Of a DNA stretch of 64,000 nucleotides, positions 28,028-35,191 are shown in pieces. The notes beneath the pieces were generated by a model. It was not told the origin of the DNA. It ran no database searches and saw only the letters and a list, made by a program, of their open reading frames with translations. Each line of letters begins with the position of its first letter. Positions within the stretch are counted from its first letter, which is position 1. Position numbers and translations under genes: made by a program. Source of the stretch: Pseudomonas schmalbachii (GTDB lineage Bacteria > Pseudomonadota > Gammaproteobacteria > Pseudomonadales > Pseudomonadaceae); NCBI RefSeq assembly GCF_017589465.1, contig NZ_JAELYA010000012.1, forward strand, positions 62,001 to 126,000. Direction: 5' to 3'.

Positions 28028-28077
28028 GCGAGCCCGTAACGGATCTACATATCAGTCACCCTATAAAGGACTAGCTC

Positions 28078-30090
28078 ATGTTGTACTCAGGTTCGCTGCC
28101 GTTTCCCCGGCTCCGTTTGCGCAGTGTCGTTCGCAGTATCTGGTTGGGCGGCACGGTGGCGGGCATGGCTGTTCTCTCGCTGCCCGATGCGCTGGCGGAG
28201 GAAAGCGTTTTCGAACTGGGCAGCGTGGTAGTCCGTGGCGACCGCATGTCGACGACCAGCGAAGAAGTGATGGGGGAGGAGGCCATGCGCGCGTTCAATC
28301 GCGACACGGTCAGCAGCGCGGTCAACACGCTGCCGGGGGTCAACCTCTCTCGCAACAGCCGCAATGAGGACATTGTCTATGTCCGGGGTTTCGATGCCCG
28401 CCAGGTGCCGCTGTTCCTGGATGGCATTCCACAGTACGTGCCCTATGACGGCTATGTGGACTTCGGTCGCTTCACCACTTTCGATCTTGCCGAAATCCGC
28501 GTAGCCAAAGGCGCGGCCTCGTTGCTCTATGGTCCGAACATCATGGGCGGCGCGATCAACCTGGTTACCCGCAAGCCCTCGCGGGAACTGGAGGGCAATG
28601 TCCGCATCGGCGCCGCCACCGGCAGCGAGCGCAAGGTGGCCGCCAACCTGGGCTCCAACCAGGGGCTGTGGTACTTCCAGCTGGGCGCTTCGTACCTGGA
28701 CGCCGACAGCTTCGCCCTGGGCCGCAGTTTCACCGACCACAAGCCAAAGCCCACCGATACCGACGACCGTCGGGAGAACGCCTATCGCACCGACAAGAAA
28801 GGCTCGCTGAAGATCGGTTTCACGCCCAACGATACTGACGAATATGCGCTCGCCTACAGCAAGCAGGAGGGCGAGAAAGGCAACCCGGTCTATACCGGCC
28901 GAGGGAAAGGTGCCCGCTACTGGCAGTGGCCCTACTGGGACAAGGAAAGCCTGTACTTCCTCAGCTCCACCGACCTGAACGATGAGCTGACCCTGAAGTT
29001 CCGCCTGTACGCGGACAAGTACACGAACGGTCTGGATATGTTCAAGGACGCCAGCTACACGACCCTGGATGGCCCGCGCAGCATCTACGACGACAAGACC
29101 TACGGTTCGGCGGTGGAACTGGTCAGTCGCCATTTCGACGGCCACGAGCTGCACCTGGCGCTGCATTACAAGGACGACCGGCATGTCGACAAGGCGGAAG
29201 GCTCGCCGGACAAGAAGTACCGCGACGTGACCCGTTCGGCCGCTGTCGAGGACATCATCGAGCTGGCCAGCGATTGGCGCCTGCGCCTGGGCGTCGATCA
29301 TGAGGAGCGCGAGGCCCGCCAGGTCTATTACTGGCCCACCGGCACGACCCAGGCCACCAATGCCCTGGCCGAGCTGGCGCACGACCTGCGCCCAGGCCTG
29401 GAGGCCTATGCCAGCGTGGCGCGCAAGTCACGCCTGCCGACGATCAAGGATCGCTACTCGGCGCGCATGGGCAGTGCCTTGCCCAATCCGGACCTGAAGC
29501 CCGAAAAGGCCCGCCACGCCGAGCTGGGCCTGCGTGGGGAGCCCTGGGACGGCAGCTATGCGGAAGCCGCGCTGTTCTACAGCGGCATTGACGATCTCAT
29601 CCAGAGCGCCATCGTTCCCGGCTCGTCGTGCAGCGGCGGGAAGGAGTGCAACCAGGCGCAGAACATCAGCAAGGCGCGACACCGCGGCCTGGAGCTGTCC
29701 CTTGAGCAGGCGCTGGCGGATCGGTGGAAGATGGGCGCCGCCTACACTTATCTGGACCGCGACAACCTGAGCGACCGGGACATACCGCTCACCGACTCCC
29801 CGACGCACAAGCTCTTCGCCCATCTGAGCTGGTTCCCCAGCGAGCGCTGGGAGTTGCAGACCACCCTGGATGCGGAAGAGGGCCGGGAGGTCAGTTCTTC
29901 TGCCTCTGCATCGCGCTACGAGACCCTTGGCGGCTTCGCCATCCTCGGTGCCAAAGGCGTATGGAAGCCCCGTCCGGATCTGGCGTTGGAACTGGGCGTG
30001 AGCAACCTGGGCGACAAGGACTACGAATTCAGCGAGGGCTTCCCCATGCCCGGTCGTACCCTGTTCGCCAACGCCAGCTTCGATTTCTAG
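28078..30090 (+). CDS. TonB-dependent outer-membrane receptor
   Basis: 670-residue outer-membrane receptor. After an atypically long signal region (MLYSGSLPFPRLRL..., hydrophobic core about 24-35, cleavage near LADALAEE around residue 41) comes a TonB-box-like GSVVVRG at about 48. The plug domain (about 60-165) has VRGFDARQVPLFLDGIP and AKGAASLLYGPNIMGGAINL, and the 22-strand barrel ends in the canonical terminal Phe (NASFDF). A Cys pair in CSGGKEC (about 520) probably locks an extracellular loop. Length and plug are those of siderophore/metal-chelate receptors. AAAGGA precedes the ATG. No Fur-box-like sequence is visible upstream, which argues against ordinary iron control. The ligand is unknown. 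Confidence 0.92.
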   Translation: MLYSGSLPFPRLRLRSVVRSIWLGGTVAGMAVLSLPDALAEESVFELGSVVVRGDRMSTTSEEVMGEEAMRAFNRDTVSSAVNTLPGVNLSRNSRNEDIVYVRGFDARQVPLFLDGIPQYVPYDGYVDFGRFTTFDLAEIRVAKGAASLLYGPNIMGGAINLVTRKPSRELEGNVRIGAATGSERKVAANLGSNQGLWYFQLGASYLDADSFALGRSFTDHKPKPTDTDDRRENAYRTDKKGSLKIGFTPNDTDEYALAYSKQEGEKGNPVYTGRGKGARYWQWPYWDKESLYFLSSTDLNDELTLKFRLYADKYTNGLDMFKDASYTTLDGPRSIYDDKTYGSAVELVSRHFDGHELHLALHYKDDRHVDKAEGSPDKKYRDVTRSAAVEDIIELASDWRLRLGVDHEEREARQVYYWPTGTTQATNALAELAHDLRPGLEAYASVARKSRLPTIKDRYSARMGSALPNPDLKPEKARHAELGLRGEPWDGSYAEAALFYSGIDDLIQSAIVPGSSCSGGKECNQAQNISKARHRGLELSLEQALADRWKMGAAYTYLDRDNLSDRDIPLTDSPTHKLFAHLSWFPSERWELQTTLDAEEGREVSSSASASRYETLGGFAILGAKGVWKPRPDLALELGVSNLGDKDYEFSEGFPMPGRTLFANASFDF

Positions 30091-30272
30091 ATGTACCCGG
30101 ATTGCGGCGCTGGTCCGTGGCTCGCCTGTGCTCATCCAGCAAACCGCTGGATGCCTGCGCGGGCCAGTCGTGAGTTGATGCCGGCTCCAGCGTGCGTTTC
30201 CAGAGAGGCGCACACCCCCGTCCTGGAGCCGGCTTCACCTCGCAATCCCGTGGGTCGACAGGAGAGTTCCCT

Positions 30273-30803
30273 ATGACGAGTTTCCCTTTCGCCGCCGTTC
30301 TCCATGCCGGTCGGGGCGAAGGCAATGAGCTGCTTTGGCAGTTCTGCAAGCGCCTGCAACTGGCCGGCTGGCGTGTGCGCGGCTTGCTCACGACCCGGGG
30401 CAAGGACCCGGATGGGCGTCTGCCGATGCTGATTCGCGATGTTCATGACGGGCACAGCTACGCCATATCCCAGCCGCTTGGGCCGGGCTCGCTGGCATGC
30501 AGCCTCGACCCTGGCGGTCTTGCGCAGGCCAGCGCGGTCTTGCGTCGATCGCTCGCGGAATCGCCGGACCTCGTGCTGGTCAATCGCTTCGGTGCAATGG
30601 AAGCCAGCGGTCGAGGGTTCGCCCAGGAGATGCTGGCCCTGATGAGCGAAGGCATTCCCCTGCTGACCCTGGTAAGCCCGCAATATCAGGCCGATTGGCA
30701 GCGCTTCACCGGCACTCCGGATGCGATCCTGCCATTCGAGGAAAGCGCCTTGCTCGACTGGGCCAACGCTCTGCCCAATCGTCCCGGGGAGCCGCTGGCA
30801 TGA
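30273..30803 (+). CDS. DUF2478-family protein (often linked to molybdate transport genes)
   Basis: 176 residues, cytoplasmic. It looks like an NTPase-like alpha/beta fold: first strand FAAVLHAGRGEGNELLWQF, then RVRGLLTTRGKDPDGRLPML, then PDLVLVNRFGAMEASGRGF and IPLLTLVSPQY. This is the pattern of DUF2478, which I recall as a proteobacterial family often found near molybdate ABC transporters; no biochemical role is known. The ATG at 30273 follows ACAGGAGAG at good spacing, 182 bases after the receptor gene. Its stop overlaps the next start (ATGA). Confidence 0.65.
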   Translation: MTSFPFAAVLHAGRGEGNELLWQFCKRLQLAGWRVRGLLTTRGKDPDGRLPMLIRDVHDGHSYAISQPLGPGSLACSLDPGGLAQASAVLRRSLAESPDLVLVNRFGAMEASGRGFAQEMLALMSEGIPLLTLVSPQYQADWQRFTGTPDAILPFEESALLDWANALPNRPGEPLA

Positions 30804-31861
30804 GGCGTCGACAATTTCTGCAGGCACTGGGTTGCATGCCCTGGCTGCTGCCTGGATTGCTGCAGGCTGGCGATGGCTCCCTGGCTGCCGTCTTCGGACA
30901 GCAGCCCGCTGCGGGACGGGTGCGGCGGATCTTTGCCGCCGGACCTCCCGCCGCGGTGCTGGTCTATTGCCTGGCTCCGGACAAGCTGCTCGGCTGGCCA
31001 TGGCCATTGACGGAGGAAAAACGTTCCCTGATCGCCCCGGCGCAACGGGATCTGCCCGTGCTGGGCGGTCTGGCCGGCCGTGCCAGCACCATCTCCATGG
31101 AGACCCTGGTCAGGCTGGCGCCGGATCTGATCGTCGATGCCGGTACGGCCGACGCCACCTTTCGCTCAGCGAACGCCAGGGCCAGCGAGCAGACCGGGAT
31201 TCCCTGCGTGAGCTTCGCGGGCCGTCTGGCGGACTCGCCGTTGTTGTTGCGTGAAGCTTCCGCGCGGTTTGGCGTCGAGGCGCGTGGCGAGCGGCTGGCA
31301 AACCATGCGCAAGCGATATTGGAGCGCAGCAGGAATGGCTCGCATCGTCTCGGTACGGTTTACCTGGCACGGGGCCCGGATGGGCTGGAAACCGGCCTTG
31401 GCGGTTCCATCCATAGCGAGGCGGTCGAGCTGGCCGGCCTGGAGAATGTCGCCGCGCGGCTTGGCTCCGGCGGCCTGGCGCGGGTTTCGCTGGAGCAGTT
31501 GCTGGATTGGCAGCCAGATATCGTGCTCTGCCAGGATGCCGGATTGCAGCAGTACATTCGCCAATCCGCGCTTTGGCGGAACTTGCCGGCTGTGCGCGCC
31601 AACCGCGTTTACCGGGCACCGGCGCTCCCCTTCGGCTGGCTGGATGGTCCTCCCGGGCTCAATCGCCTGCTCGGCCTGGAATGGTTGCTGGCCCTGACCG
31701 ACCCGAGCCAGGTGGCAGCGCTACCACAGCGCGTTCGGGAGTTCTTCTCGCTGTTCTACTCCATGGAGCCCAGCGAAATGCAGATTCGCCAGTTGCTCTC
31801 CAGCCACCCGAACAACCCGTACGCGGCCGTTCCCGGGACAGCTTTCGGGGCGCTGCAATGA
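30800..31861 (+). CDS. Periplasmic substrate-binding protein with Tat signal (FecB/BtuF type)
   Basis: 353-residue class III (helical backbone) binding protein. The N-terminus MRRRQFLQALGCMPWLLPGL carries a twin-arginine motif (RRQFLQ), so export in folded state by Tat is likely. Binding domains: the strand AAVLVYCLAPDKLLGWPWPL, then VRLAPDLIVDAGT (about 112) and the second-lobe WQPDIVLCQDA (about 237) are the usual landmarks. FFSLFYSMEPSEMQIRQLL near the end resembles metal or metal-chelate binding proteins of this type. It starts in the ATGA overlap with the previous gene and ends in an ATGA overlap with the permease gene, so translation is coupled. Confidence 0.85.
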   Translation: MRRRQFLQALGCMPWLLPGLLQAGDGSLAAVFGQQPAAGRVRRIFAAGPPAAVLVYCLAPDKLLGWPWPLTEEKRSLIAPAQRDLPVLGGLAGRASTISMETLVRLAPDLIVDAGTADATFRSANARASEQTGIPCVSFAGRLADSPLLLREASARFGVEARGERLANHAQAILERSRNGSHRLGTVYLARGPDGLETGLGGSIHSEAVELAGLENVAARLGSGGLARVSLEQLLDWQPDIVLCQDAGLQQYIRQSALWRNLPAVRANRVYRAPALPFGWLDGPPGLNRLLGLEWLLALTDPSQVAALPQRVREFFSLFYSMEPSEMQIRQLLSSHPNNPYAAVPGTAFGALQ

Positions 31862-32880
31862 GGCCCTCTCAGGCAACCAGCCATACCGGTATCTGGGTCA
31901 TGCTGACGGGCGCGCTGCTGGCCTGCCTGCTCATCGCCCTGCTGGCCGGCAAGTATCCGCTGCACCCCGCCGATCTCTGGCAGTCGCTGGCCGCGCACCT
32001 TGGCGGCGATCCCGGGGACGTACCCGAGCAGATCGAGACCGTGTTGTGGAACCTCCGTCTGCCGCGCATTCTCGCTGCCCTGGCGGTTGGCGCCAGCCTG
32101 TCCGCGGCCGGGGCCGCGTACCAGAGCATGTTCCGCAATCCGCTGGTGTCGCCCGATATCCTCGGCGTTTCGGCTGGTGCCGGGTTGGGCGCGGTCCTCG
32201 CCATCTTCCTTGGCCTGTCGTTGCCATGGGTGCAGTTGTCGGCCTTCTGCGGCGGCTTGCTGGCCGTGGCCCTGGTCTATCTGCTCGCAAGCCGGGTCAG
32301 GCGGCATGATCCGGTACTGGTCCTGGTGCTCGCCGGGGTGGCGCTGTCGGCGCTGCTGGGGGCGGGGATTTCCCTGCTGAAGGTGCTTTCCGATCCCTAT
32401 ACCCAGTTGGCCAGCATTACCTTCTGGCTGCTGGGCGGCCTCAATGGCGTCAGCCGGGAGGACCTGCTGGGCGCTGCGCCGCTCATGCTGCTCGGCATGC
32501 TGCCGCTGGTCCTGCTGCGCTGGCGCATCAACCTGCTCAGCCTGAGCGACGAAGAGGCCGCCGCGCTGGGCCTGAATATCGTTCGTACCCGCCGTCTGCT
32601 GATAGTGGCGGCCACCCTGATGACCGCCAGCGCCGTGTCCATCACGGGCATCATTGGCTGGATCGGACTGGTCGTGCCGCATATGGCGCGACTGCTGGTC
32701 GGCGCCGAGTTTTCCCGTCTGCTGCCCGCCAGCCTGTTGCTGGGAGGTGGCTTCCTGCTGCTCACCGATACCCTGGCGCGTACCGTGACGACCATGGAGC
32801 TGCCGCTGGGCATTCTCACCGCGCTGGTCGGCGCACCCTTCTTCCTGGTGCTGCTGGCGCGTGGCGGGCGCAGCGCATGA
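31858..32880 (+). CDS. FecCD-type ABC transporter permease
   Basis: 340 residues with about 10 transmembrane helices, the BtuC/FecCD/MolB family that moves siderophores, haem, cobalamin or, in Haemophilus MolBCA, molybdate/tungstate. The family landmarks are LRLPRILAALAVGASLSAAG, MFRNPLVSPDILGVSAGAG, the coupling region LSLSDEEAAALGLNI, and GWIGLVVPHMARLLVG. The ATG at 31858 overlaps the binding-protein stop, and the stop overlaps the ATPase start; the three form one transporter. Confidence 0.93.
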   Translation: MRPSQATSHTGIWVMLTGALLACLLIALLAGKYPLHPADLWQSLAAHLGGDPGDVPEQIETVLWNLRLPRILAALAVGASLSAAGAAYQSMFRNPLVSPDILGVSAGAGLGAVLAIFLGLSLPWVQLSAFCGGLLAVALVYLLASRVRRHDPVLVLVLAGVALSALLGAGISLLKVLSDPYTQLASITFWLLGGLNGVSREDLLGAAPLMLLGMLPLVLLRWRINLLSLSDEEAAALGLNIVRTRRLLIVAATLMTASAVSITGIIGWIGLVVPHMARLLVGAEFSRLLPASLLLGGGFLLLTDTLARTVTTMELPLGILTALVGAPFFLVLLARGGRSA

Positions 32881-33656
32881 GCCGGCTGGAAGCGCGGCAA
32901 CTGGCTATCGGCTACCCCGGCCGGCTACTTGGCCAGGGCATGGATCTGCACCTGGAGCGTGGCGAAGTGCTCTGCCTGCTGGGGCCCAACGGCAGCGGCA
33001 AGTCCACCTTGTTCAAGACCCTGCTCGGCCTGCTGGCTCCCCGGGCCGGTACTGTCCTGCTGGACGGGCGGCCGTTGCCGCAGTGGTCCCGGCGAACGCT
33101 GGCCGGGCGCATCGGCTATGTGCCGCAGGCCCAGGACCGGGGCTTTCCGTTCAGCGTCGAGGAAATGGTCCTGCTGGGGCGCAGTGCGCACCTCGGGGCT
33201 TTCTCCAGTCCTTCGCCGCATGATCGGGACGTGGCACATGCCTGCCTGGAACGACTCGGCATCGTGCACCTGCGGCAACGTATCTACACCACCCTGAGCG
33301 GCGGAGAACAGCAACTGGTGCTGATCTCCCGCGCGCTGGCACAGGAGCCATCCCTTCTGGTGCTGGATGAGCCCACCGCCAGCCTGGATTTCGGCAACCA
33401 GATCCGCGTGCTGGAGCATATCCAGGCGCTGCGCGGACAGGGGCTGGGTATCCTGCTTTGCACTCACCAGCCGGAGCATGCCTTACGTGTGGCCGACCGT
33501 ATTGCGCTGTTCAAGCAGGGTGGCCTTTTCCATTGCGGGGATGCGCTCAGCGTGGAGCGTCTGGCCTGGCTGTATGACCTGCCGGCGCAGCAGATCCGCA
33601 CCCAATTGCAACTGTTTTCCGGATTGATCCGCGGGAGTGGCCATGAGCCTGGATGA
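32877..33656 (+). CDS. ABC transporter ATP-binding protein (FecE/BtuD/MolC type)
   Basis: 259-residue nucleotide-binding subunit. Walker A GPNGSGKST lies near residue 38, the Q-loop region in GYVPQAQDRGFPFSVEEMVL, the signature LSGGEQQ near 141, Walker B LLVLDEPTASLD near 160 and the switch His in CTHQPEHA. The ATG at 32877 overlaps the permease stop by 4 bases. The next gene overlaps its 3' end by 14 bases, so the methyltransferase belongs to the operon. Confidence 0.93.
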   Translation: MSRLEARQLAIGYPGRLLGQGMDLHLERGEVLCLLGPNGSGKSTLFKTLLGLLAPRAGTVLLDGRPLPQWSRRTLAGRIGYVPQAQDRGFPFSVEEMVLLGRSAHLGAFSSPSPHDRDVAHACLERLGIVHLRQRIYTTLSGGEQQLVLISRALAQEPSLLVLDEPTASLDFGNQIRVLEHIQALRGQGLGILLCTHQPEHALRVADRIALFKQGGLFHCGDALSVERLAWLYDLPAQQIRTQLQLFSGLIRGSGHEPG

Positions 33657-34440
33657 TATCGACTTCGCCGAACGCTACCGCCAGCAAATGCGGCTTGCCG
33701 CGCACCAGCCCAAGCCAGCCGGCGCCTGGGACAGGCGAGCCAGGGAGATGAGCCGCAAGAGCCTGGGCGGCCCCTACAGCGAAGCCTTCATCGGGCGTAT
33801 GGATCTCACGGGAGCCCGCAGCCTGCTGGATGTCGGCTGCGGCCCCGGGGCCATCTGCCTGCCGCTGGCCGGGCGCCTGGAGCGGGTCTATGGCCTGGAC
33901 TACAGTCCGGCGATGCTCGAATGCCTGGAGGACAACGCCCGCCAACTCGAACTGGACAACGTGCAGCCGATCCTGCGCGCCTGGGAGGACGACTGGAGCG
34001 ACGTGCCGGTCTGCGACATCCTGGTGGCCTCGCGTTCGGCCATGGTCGCCGATCTGGATGCGATCCTCGACAGGATCAATCGCCATGCCCGCCTGCGCGT
34101 CTATCTGACCCAACTGGTCGGCGGGCGCTTCATCGACAGCGAGATCGCCTCTGTGCTGGGGCGCGAGCTTCCGCCAGCGTTTCCCGACTACATCTATACG
34201 ATCAATCTGCTGCACCGGCGGGGCATCCATCCTCGCCTGGACTATATCCAGACGCCCAGCCGACTGGCCGGTTGCAGCCGTTTCGAGGAGTTCGCCGACA
34301 AGATTGCCTGGTCGTTCGGGAGCCTCTCCGACGACGAGCGGGCAGCCCTTCAGGCCTGGTTTGCCGCCGACCCTGAACGCACCCGGCGCGGTGGTGCGCC
34401 GATGCGCTGGGCTTTCGTCAGTTGGGATATCCCGGGCTGA
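33643..34440 (+). CDS. SAM-dependent methyltransferase in the TonB/ABC operon
   Basis: 265 residues, cytoplasmic, Rossmann-like class I fold. Motif I is LLDVGCGPGAICLPLAGR (about 65), followed by YGLDYSPAMLECLEDNA and a later DILVASRSAMV. The ATG at 33643 with GGGAG five bases before is preferred over the GTG at 33637. It overlaps the ATPase gene by 14 bases, so it is translationally coupled. Methyltransferases beside FecCD-type metal transporters are a recurrent but unexplained association. It may modify a metal ligand or chelator; the substrate is unknown. Convergent with msrA, 20 bases apart. Confidence 0.85.
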   Translation: MSLDDIDFAERYRQQMRLAAHQPKPAGAWDRRAREMSRKSLGGPYSEAFIGRMDLTGARSLLDVGCGPGAICLPLAGRLERVYGLDYSPAMLECLEDNARQLELDNVQPILRAWEDDWSDVPVCDILVASRSAMVADLDAILDRINRHARLRVYLTQLVGGRFIDSEIASVLGRELPPAFPDYIYTINLLHRRGIHPRLDYIQTPSRLAGCSRFEEFADKIAWSFGSLSDDERAALQAWFAADPERTRRGGAPMRWAFVSWDIPG

Positions 34441-34460
34441 GCGATGTCATCTCCCGCCGG

Positions 34461-35108
34461 CTATGCCGGCAGGCAGACCCCGGTGCCGCCCAGGCCGCAG
34501 TAACCGTTGGGATTCTTCGCCAGGTACTGCTGGTGATACGCCTCGGCGTAGTAGAACGGCGGCACTTCGCGGATTTCCGTGGTGATCGCACCGTAGCCAT
34601 TGCGTGCCAGTTCGGCCTGGAAGGCCGCGTGGCTGGCGTCGATGGCGGCCTTCTGGGCGTGGTCGAACCAGTAGATCGCCGAGCGGTACTGGGTGCCGGT
34701 GTCGCCACCCTGGCGCATGCCCTGGGTCGGGTCGTGGGATTCCCAGAACACCTTGAGCAACTGCTCGATGCTGGTTTCGCGCGGGTCGTAGACCACCAGC
34801 ACGACTTCGGTGTGCCCGGTCAGGCCGGAGCAGACTTCGTCGTAGGTCGGGTTCGGCGTCAGGCCGCCGGCGTAGCCGACCGCGGTGACCCACACTCCCG
34901 GCTGTTGCCAGAAGCGCCGCTCGGCGCCCCAGAAGCAGCCGAGGCCGAGGACGATCTGCTGCAGGCCGGCGGGGAACGGCGCCTCCAGCGGCCGGCCGTT
35001 GACGTAATGCGCTTCCGGTACCGGCATCGGGCTTTCCCGGCCCGGCAGGGCCTGGGCGGCGCTGGGCAGTTCCAGCTTTTGGGTCAGTATTTGCGAGCGC
35101 AGGACCAT
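34461..35108 (-). CDS. msrA: Peptide-methionine (S)-S-oxide reductase
   Basis: Repairs methionine-S-sulfoxide in proteins. The 215-residue long form has the catalytic [11 protein letters not shown] (Cys at about residue 58), GYAGG and the C-terminal resolving Cys region [14 protein letters not shown]. The ATG at 35108 is preceded by GAGGAGACGA, an excellent ribosome-binding site. A GCCGGC-TAT-GCCGGC hairpin overlaps its stop codon but no T-run follows. Confidence 0.96.
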   Translation of the reverse strand: MVLRSQILTQKLELPSAAQALPGRESPMPVPEAHYVNGRPLEAPFPAGLQQIVLGLGCFWGAERRFWQQPGVWVTAVGYAGGLTPNPTYDEVCSGLTGHTEVVLVVYDPRETSIEQLLKVFWESHDPTQGMRQGGDTGTQYRSAIYWFDHAQKAAIDASHAAFQAELARNGYGAITTEIREVPPFYYAEAYHQQYLAKNPNGYCGLGGTGVCLPA

Positions 35109-35191
35109 GGCATTCGTCTCCTCTGCGAAAAATACTCCGGTGGACCGCAGAGATTACAGGTTTTTCCCGGCCTGGCGACGCTTCGATTCTG

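Noticed and set aside
30100-30272. A short gene between the TonB receptor and the DUF2478 gene
   Set aside because: Frames of about 60 codons exist on both strands but none has a ribosome-binding site or recognisable sequence. A partial inverted similarity (GGCTCCAG / CTGGAGCC near 30182 and 30224) is better read as a weak hairpin.
34455-34475. GCCGGC-TAT-GCCGGC hairpin at the msrA stop as a terminator
   Set aside because: The stem is only 6 bp, overlaps the coding end and lacks a T-run on either strand; it may be chance in GC-rich DNA.
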